Below, one piece after another: positions 33,975-42,946 of a stretch of DNA of 64,000 nucleotides. Location: positions 186,001 to 250,000 of the forward strand of contig CAXRDE010000019.1 in assembly GCA_964229355.1 (NCBI GenBank), read 5' to 3'. The notes under the pieces are model-generated. The model had not been told where the DNA came from and did no database searches. It was given only the letters and a program-made list of their open reading frames with translations. Position numbers and translations under genes: made by a program. This DNA is from CAXRDE01 sp964229355. Its GTDB lineage: Bacteria; Cyanobacteriota; Sericytochromatia; UBA7694. Within the stretch, counting starts at the first letter, position 1, and every line of letters starts with the position of its first letter.

Positions 33975-35031
33975 GCGCACAGTAGATATACTGACCCTGA
34001 GAATCAACCGAGCACGTCAATGACATTAATTCTTCTAAACTTCTACTATTTTTAACCAAAGTTTCAATCCGGCCATTGGGCTGAATACGCTTGATTAAAT
34101 CACCATCTTGAACATACGCATTACCTTTAGCGTCAAGCCCCCAAAATAACCTGCCCCCATCTAAAAACTCATATAACAAAGTAGTTTGACGAAAGCCCCC
34201 AAAGGGCTTATCCAATATTTGCCTCGTGAGCCGGGGTGCTATTGTTGGGCCTGGGCCAGGATCACCAACAATAACATAATAGATAAAATTCCCTTTCGCT
34301 CTGTATGAGCCTGTAGACGGAGGAAGGTTAACTAAATAGTGCCCACGTTGCGTGACATCTATAACTTTTTCTTCTGTCGTCAACTTAAATTGAGACCCAT
34401 TACCGTCAGGAATCGTTACAGCACGATAAAATATCTCTCCATCAAATTGAAGTTCATCAAAGACAACGTTCCAAAAAATTTGTTCAATAGGGATAGAAGA
34501 ACCTTGCTGTACAGTTTTTTGCTGTAATTGTTTAACCCCTTCAACGGTTAAGCACTTACCATAAACCACTTCAAAATCTAGAAACTCATGAGTAATATCA
34601 GCCTTGAGCAAACAACCTGCTGAAGCGGTATACAATGTATCTCCTCGCAAGGTGAAGTCACTAAAACCCACAAATTGCCGCTCGGCTCCTTTACCCATCA
34701 ATGTGCTCACAGTACCGTCAGGTGTAATACGACGAAGACTTGAAAAGGTATAGGGTGAAAAAAGTTTGTCTTCCTTCTGTCTATCATAGAATTTTTCATA
34801 CGCTGATCCCAGGTCATAAACGTAGACATTACCCAAACGATCAGTGTCTATTTTACGAATAGAACCAAACCGAGCATCCTGTCCCACACCATCTACAATT
34901 TCAACGGATTCAGTTCCCTCTGCTATGGGCTGCCCAGCAAATAACATTTCTTTTGCTAATGGCACATCACAAGCGACCAAAAATATGAATCCAAACACAA
35001 AAAAAGCGACTTGTTTAAACTTAAAATTCAT
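33913..35031 (-). CDS. Beta-propeller-like lipoprotein (copy 1)
   Basis: This 372-residue lipoprotein (lipobox LVAC, Cys21) has propeller-type strands (GNVYVYDLG, RRITPDGTVSTLMG, GNAYVQDGDLIKRIQPNG) and a late CSVDSQGQYIYCAH segment whose cysteines may pair. It is a distant paralogue of 31939-33135. Both open with a DGV/DGS-(K/Q)-(D/N)-ARF motif. The ATG at 35031, with GGAG at 8 bases, is preferred over an ATG five codons upstream. It overlaps the preceding gene by 11 bases. No enzyme motif is visible. Confidence 0.78.
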   Translation of the reverse strand: MNFKFKQVAFFVFGFIFLVACDVPLAKEMLFAGQPIAEGTESVEIVDGVGQDARFGSIRKIDTDRLGNVYVYDLGSAYEKFYDRQKEDKLFSPYTFSSLRRITPDGTVSTLMGKGAERQFVGFSDFTLRGDTLYTASAGCLLKADITHEFLDFEVVYGKCLTVEGVKQLQQKTVQQGSSIPIEQIFWNVVFDELQFDGEIFYRAVTIPDGNGSQFKLTTEEKVIDVTQRGHYLVNLPPSTGSYRAKGNFIYYVIVGDPGPGPTIAPRLTRQILDKPFGGFRQTTLLYEFLDGGRLFWGLDAKGNAYVQDGDLIKRIQPNGRIETLVKNSRSLEELMSLTCSVDSQGQYIYCAHETSIYRIDLRAKKEEETPS

Positions 35032-36049
35032 AAAAAGCAACTCCATAGGGGGTGGTGTAAATCACCAGATGGTCACTGGCATCATCGAAAGTAGCGGGAT
35101 CTGGCACATGAATTTGAGTGGTAAAAACACCGTCTGATGTCACCTGCGTACGATAACCAAAGCCAAATTCACCATCAATGGTGGCATGAGAAAACTTTGG
35201 ATACAGCATAAAGTGTTTGCCCGTAAGCTGAATAAAGCGGGGTTCTCCAGATTGTCGCAACACCTCTACTTGCATAATCACAGGTGCCAAAGATTCTGGA
35301 GGAGGAATAGGATCACCCACCTTCAACAACGCATCGGTGTACCAGTCTTCATGCTCCACGCGCAAGCGATGCATACCTTTGAGGTAAAGGTCAGGAATGT
35401 ATTTGGGGTCCAATAACACACGAATTTCAGTAGCGCTCACAAAGGCGGGTGTCAATAAAAGACTTTCGTTTAAGAGCACGCGACCGGCAGGGATTTCACC
35501 CAAAAACGTTTCAGCTTGCCATGACGAGGCTGGACTCAGTGTAAAATCAGCCAGGCTTAAAGGCTGTAGCTGTGGCGTGCGAAAGCTTCCGGTCAATCGC
35601 AGCTCAATCGCTCCTCCTTGATAATCAGGAATCAAAGCATCCGTAGGATCAGGTCCCATGACACTCATATTTTCACTGTGCCAACGAATATCTTGAATAC
35701 GCAATTGATCAGGTAAAGTCGTCTTGCTCCCTCCACCTCCTGAGCCCCCCCGCGATCCAGAATCCACAGGCACAGCAGTAGGTAAAGCCCCTATCGGCAC
35801 ATCGTTACCACCCCCCACAGTCGGCACGGACACTGGCGAAGGCTCAGGACCAGGCATATCCACCCCCAACGGGGGCCGCGAGGGCAAGGGTAAAGGCTTT
35901 GGCACCGTTCCACCCGGCTCCGGCGCGCCCACCGACGACGGCAAGCCTGCCGAAGGCAGTACATAAGAAGGCGGATTAACCCCCACCTGACAAGAAACCA
36001 AAAGCAGACAAGCGCCTACAAAAGACAAAACACCTGTGTGCAACACCAC
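35021..36049 (-). CDS. Gly-linker/IPT-like lipoprotein (copy 1), first gene of the operon
   Basis: This lipoprotein of about 342 residues (lipobox LVSC, Cys20 from this start) has a long Pro/Gly/Ser linker ending GSRGGSGGGGS and then two beta-rich parts. The second opens PVIMQVEVL and has IQLTGKHF, an IPT/TIG-like pattern shared with its paralogue and with the subtilase. The GTG at 36049 with GCGGGG six bases before it is preferred to a TTG at 36112 without a ribosome site. A TATTAT -10 candidate lies just upstream in the divergent control region shared with the radical SAM gene. I do not recognise a function. Confidence 0.75.
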   Translation of the reverse strand: MVLHTGVLSFVGACLLLVSCQVGVNPPSYVLPSAGLPSSVGAPEPGGTVPKPLPLPSRPPLGVDMPGPEPSPVSVPTVGGGNDVPIGALPTAVPVDSGSRGGSGGGGSKTTLPDQLRIQDIRWHSENMSVMGPDPTDALIPDYQGGAIELRLTGSFRTPQLQPLSLADFTLSPASSWQAETFLGEIPAGRVLLNESLLLTPAFVSATEIRVLLDPKYIPDLYLKGMHRLRVEHEDWYTDALLKVGDPIPPPESLAPVIMQVEVLRQSGEPRFIQLTGKHFMLYPKFSHATIDGEFGFGYRTQVTSDGVFTTQIHVPDPATFDDASDHLVIYTTPYGVAFYEF

Positions 36050-36222
36050 AAAAGACCCCGCTTTGACACAGAAAGATATTTCTTGACAGTTCGTCAGGTA
36101 TAATATTTTCAATATTCTGATACCTTTATTTTACACAATTAAAATAAAAAAGCAAATCCAAGCCTTATAACAGCGCCATTATTTTGTACAATACCCTTAA
36201 AGATTGCCCGAAGGAGTTCGGT

Positions 36223-37524
36223 GTGCCCTATCGCCTACACCCTCACACCCGTTTACGTGCAGAACGCGAAAGTGTCCTGTGGTTCCATCGCGGCACCGCT
36301 GAAACCCTCGAACTCGACCTTGAGGGCCTGGACACCTTAATACGTCTGCTACAGGGCAAGCGCCTGTGGCAACCCCGCGCCTGGCGATTTTTTCAATACC
36401 TCTGGGCCAAAGGCTTTTTACAAAAACAACTGGCGACACCTGAAGAGGTCACCCGGTTGCAGGCCCTTCGCAAGCAAAGCATTACCCTCTCTGCCCCCCT
36501 GCGCTCTCGCCGCGCGCCTGAGGTCTTACACCTCAGTCTCACCGACGCCTGCCAGCAAAGCTGTTCCGGCTGCTTTTTTAGTAACCCCGACCCCCAGACG
36601 CCGAATCGGTATATGTCTCCCAAAACCTTTCAGCGGGTGCTCAAAGACGCGGTAAGCCAGGAGGTCTTTCAAATGGCCCTTGGGGGTGGAGAACCCCTCA
36701 TGCACCCCAAACTGCTGGACTATGTGCAGGCCATCACCCGGGCGGGTATCGTCGCCAATTTGACCAGCAATGGCGCCTTACTCACCGCAGCCAAAGCCCA
36801 GGCACTCAAAACAGCGGGCTTAGGCCAAATCCAGTTTTCGCTTAATGGTTTAAGCCCTGAGGTCCACCACCAGACCCGCCCCCACCACGATAAAGTGCTT
36901 CAGGCTATTGTTACAGCCCAGGACGTGGGTTTGCGATGGGGCTTCAATGTGCTGGTCACCCCCCAACATTTACAACACAACGCCGTGGCCCTTCAAGAAC
37001 TATTTCAGTTTGCCCAGGCTCAAGGGGCCGCCATGGTAAACCTCATTCGCCCCAAAGCGGCCCAAAGTGAACCCCACTGGTTGTCTCAGCACCAACCCGA
37101 CGCCACCGGCCACCGGCACTTACAACAATTGCTGAGCCACTGGCAGTCCAAAGCCAACTTTGCCCTCATGACCGATAGCTCTTATACCTTCTTGCGAGAG
37201 GGCAGCGTTGCCCAATGGTTGGCCGCCGGGGTGAGTGGCTGCAGCGCCGGACGTCGCATGTTAAGCGTACAGGTGGACGGCAGCTACAGCCCCTGTAGCC
37301 ATCTGCCGGAACGCTTTCAACACCACGGTTCTTTGCAAAAGGTCTGGCAACAAGGCCCCGGCGTCGAGGCCTTTCGCCAGCTCGAAGACACTTTAGAAGG
37401 GGCCTGTGGCCAATGTGCTTATAAAAGCGTCTGCCGTGGCTGTCGAGCTGTGGTATTGTCAGAAGGAAGATCCTTTTTTGGAGCCGATCACCAATGCCCG
37501 AAACCCCTTTCTATTTCCTCTTAG
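36223..37524 (+). CDS. Radical SAM/SPASM protein with PqqD-like N-terminus
   Basis: This 433-residue radical SAM protein has the cluster motif CxxxCxxC at Cys110, Cys114 and Cys117 (DACQQSCSGC) and the SAM-binding GGGEP (about 154-158). Its seven-cysteine SPASM domain has Cys340, GX4C at Cys358, then Cys395, 398, 404, 407 and 425, which bind two auxiliary clusters. The first 70 residues (RLHPHTRLRAE to YLWAKGFL) resemble PqqD/RRE peptide-binding folds. SPASM proteins usually modify peptides or proteins. No small precursor gene is visible nearby. The GTG at 36223 is preceded by AAGGAG at 6 bases and is preferred to an upstream TTG at 36184. It is divergent from the lipoprotein operon and overlaps the next gene by 31 bases. 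Confidence 0.88.
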   Translation: MPYRLHPHTRLRAERESVLWFHRGTAETLELDLEGLDTLIRLLQGKRLWQPRAWRFFQYLWAKGFLQKQLATPEEVTRLQALRKQSITLSAPLRSRRAPEVLHLSLTDACQQSCSGCFFSNPDPQTPNRYMSPKTFQRVLKDAVSQEVFQMALGGGEPLMHPKLLDYVQAITRAGIVANLTSNGALLTAAKAQALKTAGLGQIQFSLNGLSPEVHHQTRPHHDKVLQAIVTAQDVGLRWGFNVLVTPQHLQHNAVALQELFQFAQAQGAAMVNLIRPKAAQSEPHWLSQHQPDATGHRHLQQLLSHWQSKANFALMTDSSYTFLREGSVAQWLAAGVSGCSAGRRMLSVQVDGSYSPCSHLPERFQHHGSLQKVWQQGPGVEAFRQLEDTLEGACGQCAYKSVCRGCRAVVLSEGRSFFGADHQCPKPLSISS

Positions 37525-38294
37525 CGCAATTGAATCTTTTGCTCACCAGCCATTTACGGCTGGGGTTTGTGTTTTTGTTTTTAGCCCTGGGCAGTGCGCT
37601 CTGGCAACAGTACCGCGCCAACACCTCGCTCTGGCAAGGTCTGGATCATTACTGGTTGGCCTGGAGCAGCGGGTGTGTGGCCATTGCCTGTGGTAGCACT
37701 CTGGCCCTGCACCGCATGCTGCCCAACATCAACGGTTTTTTACAAGAAAGCACCTACAACAGCCTCGGACTCTGTGCCGCCATTTTGTGTGCCTGGGCAG
37801 GGCAAATTTTTGGAGCCAAAGGGTATCGCAGTGCGCGCACGGTATCTCATACGCTGGCGTTTCTGGTGAGCAGTTATTGTCTCTATGCCTATAGCTTTTC
37901 GCGCTCAAACAAAGACCTTTTTGCCTTAATTCTGGCCCTACCGGTGGCCCTGGCCCTGAGTTATTTTCCCCTGTGTTTTTTAAAGCACCCTCCCGCTAAA
38001 AAATTCCACCATATCTTTCTCCTGGGTTTATTTCCCGTTTTCGGCGTTTATTACGGCTGGATGTATCCTTTAACGCGACATATCCCCAGCGTGGGGGAGT
38101 TTTATCCCTTTATTAACCTGTATGATTGGATCTTACCCTTATTTGTGTTATTATATTTAGGTAATGTCTATATAGATTTTTGGTTAAATGAACGTAAAAG
38201 CACGCTGGCGCTGATCTGGAACTACCCAGTGGTTGTCACGGCCATTCTCTGTCAATGGCTCAACAGCAACATTTTAGACACCCTGGCGCTATAG
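37494..38294 (+). CDS. Polytopic membrane protein coupled to the radical SAM gene
   Basis: This 266-residue, strongly hydrophobic protein has about seven predicted membrane helices and short basic loops. There is no enzymatic motif I recognise. It overlaps the radical SAM gene by 31 bases, with GGAG 10 bases before the ATG, so the two are probably co-translated. It could be a transporter or membrane partner for the product of the radical SAM enzyme, or a sensor domain. Both are guesses. Confidence 0.7.
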   Translation: MPETPFYFLLAQLNLLLTSHLRLGFVFLFLALGSALWQQYRANTSLWQGLDHYWLAWSSGCVAIACGSTLALHRMLPNINGFLQESTYNSLGLCAAILCAWAGQIFGAKGYRSARTVSHTLAFLVSSYCLYAYSFSRSNKDLFALILALPVALALSYFPLCFLKHPPAKKFHHIFLLGLFPVFGVYYGWMYPLTRHIPSVGEFYPFINLYDWILPLFVLLYLGNVYIDFWLNERKSTLALIWNYPVVVTAILCQWLNSNILDTLAL

Positions 38295-38320
38295 TGTGAA
38301 CACGTAATGAGGAGCACAAC

Positions 38321-39364
38321 ATGTCAATGTCCCGTTCAGCGTCACGCCTACACAAACTTGCCACTTTAGCCCTTGCCTCAGGCACCCTCTTCCTGAGTTG
38401 TCAACAGCGCGGTCAGCAACTTGATCCCCGTATGCAAGCCAACCTGAACCGCCCCATGGTCAACGCCTTGAGTAACCAGGAGCCCGTTTTTGGCGACACT
38501 GAAACCAACCTCCAACGCATTCTCCAAAAACCTTACAACGGCACCATTCGCTTTGTGCTTATGGGTGACAACCGCAACTCCACACCCTGGAGTACCGGCG
38601 GCAACAAGATCTATACCAAAGTCATTCAGCAAGTGAACGCCCTTCAACCCGACTTTTCGGTCAACCTGGGGGACTTTACCTTTGACAGCTTGCGGCCCCA
38701 CTGGGAAGATTTTGAGCGCATCACCGGCGGTGCTCAGTTCCCCTATTTAACGGTGGTCGGCAACCACGACATTCTCTTTGGACGCTCCTACTACGAGACC
38801 CGTTACACCCAGCCTAACCCCGAAACCGGTTTAGACGATTACACCTTTGACTATGGCGACTCCCGTTTTATTATGATGGACAGCGCCAATTACAACTTCA
38901 CAGAGCGCCAGTTTGCCTGGATGGAAAAACTGCTACAAACCGATAAGAAGAAGTTTGTTTTCTCTCACACTCCCCCTAACGCAGGCCCCTGGAGACACAA
39001 ACTGGCTCCCAGCCCCGAAGTGGGTCGCCGCTGGATGGAAATGAACGAAAAGTATAAGGTGGATCATGTGTTTTTGGGCCACGTTCACCTCTTTGACCAG
39101 CAAACCTTTAACGGCATTGACTATACTGTCAGTGGTGGCGCGGGTTCGCCTTTAGACAAAAACAAAGGCTTTGGTCAGGGCGTTTATCACGTGGTGCTGG
39201 TGGAAGTGAGCAATGGCCAGGTCAAAACCCAAATGGTCCCCATTGATACCCGCATCGAAACCCACGGTCCCACCAGCTACGACGGCCTGCGCCCCGTGGA
39301 TCAAAACGGACCTCGGGTCCTCAACCAATACCCACCCGACTTTATTCCACCTGAAGAGCAATAG
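38321..39364 (+). CDS. Calcineurin-like metallophosphoesterase lipoprotein
   Basis: This 347-residue lipoprotein (lipobox FLSC, Cys27) has a complete metallophosphoesterase set: MGDNR (81-85), NLGD (115-118), VVGNHD (145-150), FSHTPP and GHVHLFD. Binuclear metal sites of this kind hydrolyse phosphomonoesters or diesters. Being lipid-anchored it acts outside the cytoplasm, where it could release phosphate from organic esters. The gene lies 26 bases after the membrane protein gene and 10 bases before surE. Confidence 0.88.
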   Translation: MSMSRSASRLHKLATLALASGTLFLSCQQRGQQLDPRMQANLNRPMVNALSNQEPVFGDTETNLQRILQKPYNGTIRFVLMGDNRNSTPWSTGGNKIYTKVIQQVNALQPDFSVNLGDFTFDSLRPHWEDFERITGGAQFPYLTVVGNHDILFGRSYYETRYTQPNPETGLDDYTFDYGDSRFIMMDSANYNFTERQFAWMEKLLQTDKKKFVFSHTPPNAGPWRHKLAPSPEVGRRWMEMNEKYKVDHVFLGHVHLFDQQTFNGIDYTVSGGAGSPLDKNKGFGQGVYHVVLVEVSNGQVKTQMVPIDTRIETHGPTSYDGLRPVDQNGPRVLNQYPPDFIPPEEQ

Positions 39365-39374
39365 AAACCTTATC

Positions 39375-40160
39375 ATGCGCATTTTAATTTCCAATGACGA
39401 TGGGGCACACGCCCCCGGCATTCGTGCCCTGGCCAACGCCTTAGCAGAAGCAGATCATGAGGTCTTTGTGGGCGCTCCTGATCGGGAGCGCAGTGCCACC
39501 GGCCACTGTTTAACCCTTCATAAGCCCCTGCGGGCCGAAGAAGTTCCTGAAATGTACAGTTCAAAGGTACAGAAGGCCTGGCAAATCAATGGCACCCCTT
39601 GTGACTCCGCCAAGCTCACCATGAATATGCTGTTAGACCTCAGCACCATCGATCTGGTGGTGTCCGGCATCAATCGCGGCCCCAACCTGGGTACCGACGT
39701 GATTTACTCAGGCACGGTGTCCGCAGCAGTGGAAGGTGCGATTCGGGGATTGCCCGCTATTGCGGTCTCCATTGATAGCTTTGACGATGTGCATTACGAA
39801 ACCGCCGCCCAGGTCATTGTCTCTTTGATTCAACAGGTGAACTGGCGTGAGTTCAAGACCCATACCGTGCTCAATGTCAATGTGCCCGCCGTGCCCTATA
39901 GCGAACTCAAGGGCGTGCGCGTCACCCGCCTGGGCCTGCACCGCTTTAAAGACATTTTTGAGCGTCGCCAGGACTTGCGGGGCAAAGCCTATTTTTGGCA
40001 AACCGGCGTGGTGGTGGACCACGGCGAAGAAGCAGACACCGATGTGGTGGCCGTGAGCCAGGGTTATGTGGCCGTGACACCTATTTATTACGATATGACC
40101 CGTTATGACTATCTCAACACCGTGAGTGAGTGGTCTTTGGGACTGGGCGTTCAGGCCTAA
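39375..40160 (+). CDS. surE: 5'/3'-nucleotidase SurE
   Basis: This 261-residue stationary-phase survival phosphatase has the family opening MRILISNDDGAHAPGI (metal ligands Asp8 and Asp9). GAPDRERSATG, the NGTPCDS motif and SGINRGPNLG also match. SurE dephosphorylates nucleoside 5'- and 3'-monophosphates and short polyphosphates. The frame is open upstream, but only the ATG at 39375 gives the correct N-terminus. It directly follows another phosphoesterase gene. Confidence 0.95.
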   Translation: MRILISNDDGAHAPGIRALANALAEADHEVFVGAPDRERSATGHCLTLHKPLRAEEVPEMYSSKVQKAWQINGTPCDSAKLTMNMLLDLSTIDLVVSGINRGPNLGTDVIYSGTVSAAVEGAIRGLPAIAVSIDSFDDVHYETAAQVIVSLIQQVNWREFKTHTVLNVNVPAVPYSELKGVRVTRLGLHRFKDIFERRQDLRGKAYFWQTGVVVDHGEEADTDVVAVSQGYVAVTPIYYDMTRYDYLNTVSEWSLGLGVQA

Positions 40161-40238
40161 AACATTCGTAATCTTGCCCTGTTCACGGCTTTCGCATCGT
40201 GGTATAACACCTAGATATTTTTGCCGTGAGGAAACAGC

Positions 40239-41330
40239 ATGAAAATTGGAATCCCCAGAGAAATCAAAGACAAAGAATACCGTGTAGCCATTACCCCATC
40301 AGGGGTACAAGCCCTGACCTCTCGAGGTCATGAAGTCATTATTGAAAAGAACGCCGGTGTCGACTCCACCTTTAGCAACGAAGATTACGAAGAGGTCGGC
40401 GCTAAAATTCTTGATACCGCTCAGGAAATTTTTGCTCAGGCCGATATGATCTTAAAGGTCAAAGAGCCTCAGCAGAGCGAATGCGAAATGCTCAGAGAAG
40501 GACAGGTTATTTTTACCTACCTGCACTTAGCGGCTTCTCGTGAATTGACCGAAGGCCTCATGAAGAGCAAATGTACCGCCATTGCTTACGAAACCATTCA
40601 AGGCCCCAATGGCACCCTTCCTCTGCTCACGCCCATGAGTGAAATTGCCGGACGCATGTCGGTACAAATTGGTGCCCAATACCTTGAAAAACGCAACGGC
40701 GGACGTGGTGTTCTGCTGGGTGGTGTTTCGGGTGTACCTTCTGCCAATGTGGTCATTATTGGCGGCGGCGTCACCGGCACCCAGGCCGCCAAAGTTGCCC
40801 TGGGCATGGGCGCTTTCGTCACCATTTTGGACCGCAATATTGATCGCCTGCGCTACTTAGACGATATTTTAGAAGGTCGCTTTGAGACCGTCGCTTCAGA
40901 TATTGGCTCGATTTCTCGCAGTGTGGCCTACGCCGACCTGCTGATTGGCTCTGTACTCATTCCTGGTGCAAAAACCCCCACCCTGGTCACCGAAGACATG
41001 GTTAAAACCATGCGCGAAGGCAGCGTCATTGTAGATATTTCTGTGGATCAGGGCGGTTGTGTGGAAACCATTCAGCCCACCAGCCACAGTGAGCCCACCT
41101 ACGTTAAACACGGCGTCATTCACTACGGCGTGACCAATATGCCCGGTGCCGTTCCCCGTACGTCCACCTATGCCTTAACCAACGCCACCCTGCCCTATGT
41201 GCTAGAGCTGGCCGAAAAAGGCTATGAACGCGCCCTACAAGAGAACCCCTTGTTGGCAGACGGCCTGAATGTAGACAAAGGTAAAATCATCTACAGCGTG
41301 GTGGCTGAAGCCTTCCCAGACCTGGTTTAG
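40239..41330 (+). CDS. ald: Alanine dehydrogenase
   Basis: This 363-residue alanine dehydrogenase converts L-alanine and NAD to pyruvate, ammonia and NADH. The start MKIGIPREIKDKEYRVAITP is characteristic, with Arg15 in the pyruvate pocket. TYLHLAAS contains the catalytic His, and a glycine-rich NAD fold (IIGGGVTGTQAAKVALGMGA) and the DISVDQGGC motif follow. Length matches the family. A GAGGA ribosome site precedes the ATG. It runs 11 bases ahead of the PatA-like regulator gene, with which it may be co-transcribed. Confidence 0.96.
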   Translation: MKIGIPREIKDKEYRVAITPSGVQALTSRGHEVIIEKNAGVDSTFSNEDYEEVGAKILDTAQEIFAQADMILKVKEPQQSECEMLREGQVIFTYLHLAASRELTEGLMKSKCTAIAYETIQGPNGTLPLLTPMSEIAGRMSVQIGAQYLEKRNGGRGVLLGGVSGVPSANVVIIGGGVTGTQAAKVALGMGAFVTILDRNIDRLRYLDDILEGRFETVASDIGSISRSVAYADLLIGSVLIPGAKTPTLVTEDMVKTMREGSVIVDISVDQGGCVETIQPTSHSEPTYVKHGVIHYGVTNMPGAVPRTSTYALTNATLPYVLELAEKGYERALQENPLLADGLNVDKGKIIYSVVAEAFPDLV

Positions 41331-41341
41331 GTCGGGTGTGA

Positions 41342-42946
41342 ATGTCGCAAAATTTTAGGATTCTGATTTTTGAAGACGATGCCGAGCATGTGCAGTACTT
41401 AAAAAAGATACTGCACACGCCCGGTTGTGAACTGGTGTTTGAAGACAACCTCTTTCAGGTAACCCAGCGCTTCAAAGCTCAGCCCTTTGATTTAAGCGTC
41501 ATTAATCTCGAAACCGCCGATGAAGACGGCGAGGAATTGGCCTGGTGGCTACTGGAGCATTTTCCTCGCCGCTCCATGATTTTAACGGGGGGTGAGCTCT
41601 ACCCTGAGCAAGAAGACTTGCTGGGCTACAAGGCCGTATTGGGCTTTTTTCCTGCACCACTCCATCCCGAAACCCTCAGCCAAATGCTTAAAAAAGATGG
41701 CAAAGGCCTGAAAGGTCAGGTGCAACGCATGCGTATTCCTGATCTTTTGCAGGCGCTACGCTGGAGCCAGGACGCCGTCATTTTGGTGTTTGTGGATGTC
41801 TCACTGCAACAGGAGGGCTGGCTCTATTTGAAGCAGGGTGAAATCGTCCATGCTGAGATCTATCAGCGTTCTGCGCTGGGCGGCCGCAAACACAAGGTCA
41901 CCGAAGGCACCGAAGCCTTTCAAAAAATTCTCAAATTCCGCAACGGTGACTTCGTAGAGCAGATTTGGCAGGAGCCCGACACCTACAGTTTAACCATCCC
42001 CTTTGACGGACTCATGATGAACGCCGCCACCCAACAAGACGAAAACGAATCTACCCTTGAAAGCCATCATGGCCCCCGCATTCGCCGGGCGGTGTTAATC
42101 GATGAAGATGCCATCAGCCGCATGATGCTTCAACGGGGCCTGTTGGCAGAAGGCATTGACTGTGAATCGGTACGTTCCCTCAGCGAAGCGGTGGTGCAGC
42201 TCAAAAGTGCCCCCGTGGACCTGTTGATCATTGACGCGCACATTGCCCTGAACGACCTTAAAAACTTTATGGAGCGGGTCGCCCCCCAGTACCCCCACCT
42301 GCAGCTGCTCTGGCTGGGCGAACCGGACGAGGCCCATGAGAACCTGGCAACGGCGCTGTCCCACCGCATTTTACCGCGCCCCATCAATCCCAAACGTTTA
42401 AAAGAATTGCTCTTTGAAATGACCCAGGTGGGCTTTAAAGGCTATTTGAGTCGCATCAGCGTATTGGACTTTTTGCAGTTGAACCTGTCGGCCATTGACG
42501 AACAAAAGAAAATTCACATTCGTGATCTACAAACCGGCATTGATGGTCAAATCTACCTGGACCAGGGACGCTTTGTACACGCTGAATTTGATGATCTTGT
42601 GGGCGAAGAGGCTTTTTATAAAATTGCGGCCATTGAGCAGGGCGACTTCTTTGAGGACCCGGCTTTTCAGCCTCCTGATCAAAGTCTGGCAGGCATTTTA
42701 CCCCACAAACTCATGATCAACGCGGGACGCTTTGCCGCCCCGGCCCAGGAAGAAAGCCAGACTGCTTCCCCGGATTCCCTTGCTGTGGATCTCGGAGAAG
42801 GGGGCCTGACCTCCCTCTTTGGGGATGATGACGATCTGAACTTTAGTTTTGGCGGCCTCGGTGAAGGCGACGATGCGCCCACGGGAATCACCTCACTCTT
42901 TGGTGACGACGAGCTCGATGACCTCCAGTTTTCACTGGGCGATTAA
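41342..42946 (+). CDS. PatA-like REC-DUF4388-REC-DUF4388 signalling protein
   Basis: This 534-residue protein has two receiver/DUF4388 pairs. In the first receiver (5-115) the phospho-acceptor Asp is replaced by Asn55 (LSVINLE), so it probably cannot be phosphorylated. DUF4388 follows at about 122-230. The second receiver (248-360) has a canonical Asp298 (LLIIDAH), followed by a second DUF4388 (about 366-465). The tail carries a duplicated acidic motif, LTSLFGDDDDLNFSFG and ITSLFGDDELDDLQFSLG. DUF4388 proteins such as PatA act in cyanobacterial and myxobacterial signalling. No kinase gene is adjacent; an orphan histidine kinase lies at 44936. The stop overlaps the convergent aminotransferase gene by 4 bases. 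Confidence 0.85.
   Translation: MSQNFRILIFEDDAEHVQYLKKILHTPGCELVFEDNLFQVTQRFKAQPFDLSVINLETADEDGEELAWWLLEHFPRRSMILTGGELYPEQEDLLGYKAVLGFFPAPLHPETLSQMLKKDGKGLKGQVQRMRIPDLLQALRWSQDAVILVFVDVSLQQEGWLYLKQGEIVHAEIYQRSALGGRKHKVTEGTEAFQKILKFRNGDFVEQIWQEPDTYSLTIPFDGLMMNAATQQDENESTLESHHGPRIRRAVLIDEDAISRMMLQRGLLAEGIDCESVRSLSEAVVQLKSAPVDLLIIDAHIALNDLKNFMERVAPQYPHLQLLWLGEPDEAHENLATALSHRILPRPINPKRLKELLFEMTQVGFKGYLSRISVLDFLQLNLSAIDEQKKIHIRDLQTGIDGQIYLDQGRFVHAEFDDLVGEEAFYKIAAIEQGDFFEDPAFQPPDQSLAGILPHKLMINAGRFAAPAQEESQTASPDSLAVDLGEGGLTSLFGDDDDLNFSFGGLGEGDDAPTGITSLFGDDELDDLQFSLGD

Noticed and set aside
36083..36104. TTGACA with TATAAT downstream in the 36.1 kb control region
   Set aside because: The spacer is only 10 bases, far from 16-19, so the two hexamers cannot form one promoter.
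39213..39374. N-terminal extension of SurE
   Set aside because: This segment is the end of the phosphoesterase gene in another frame. SurE proteins begin with the MRILISNDDG type sequence at 39375.
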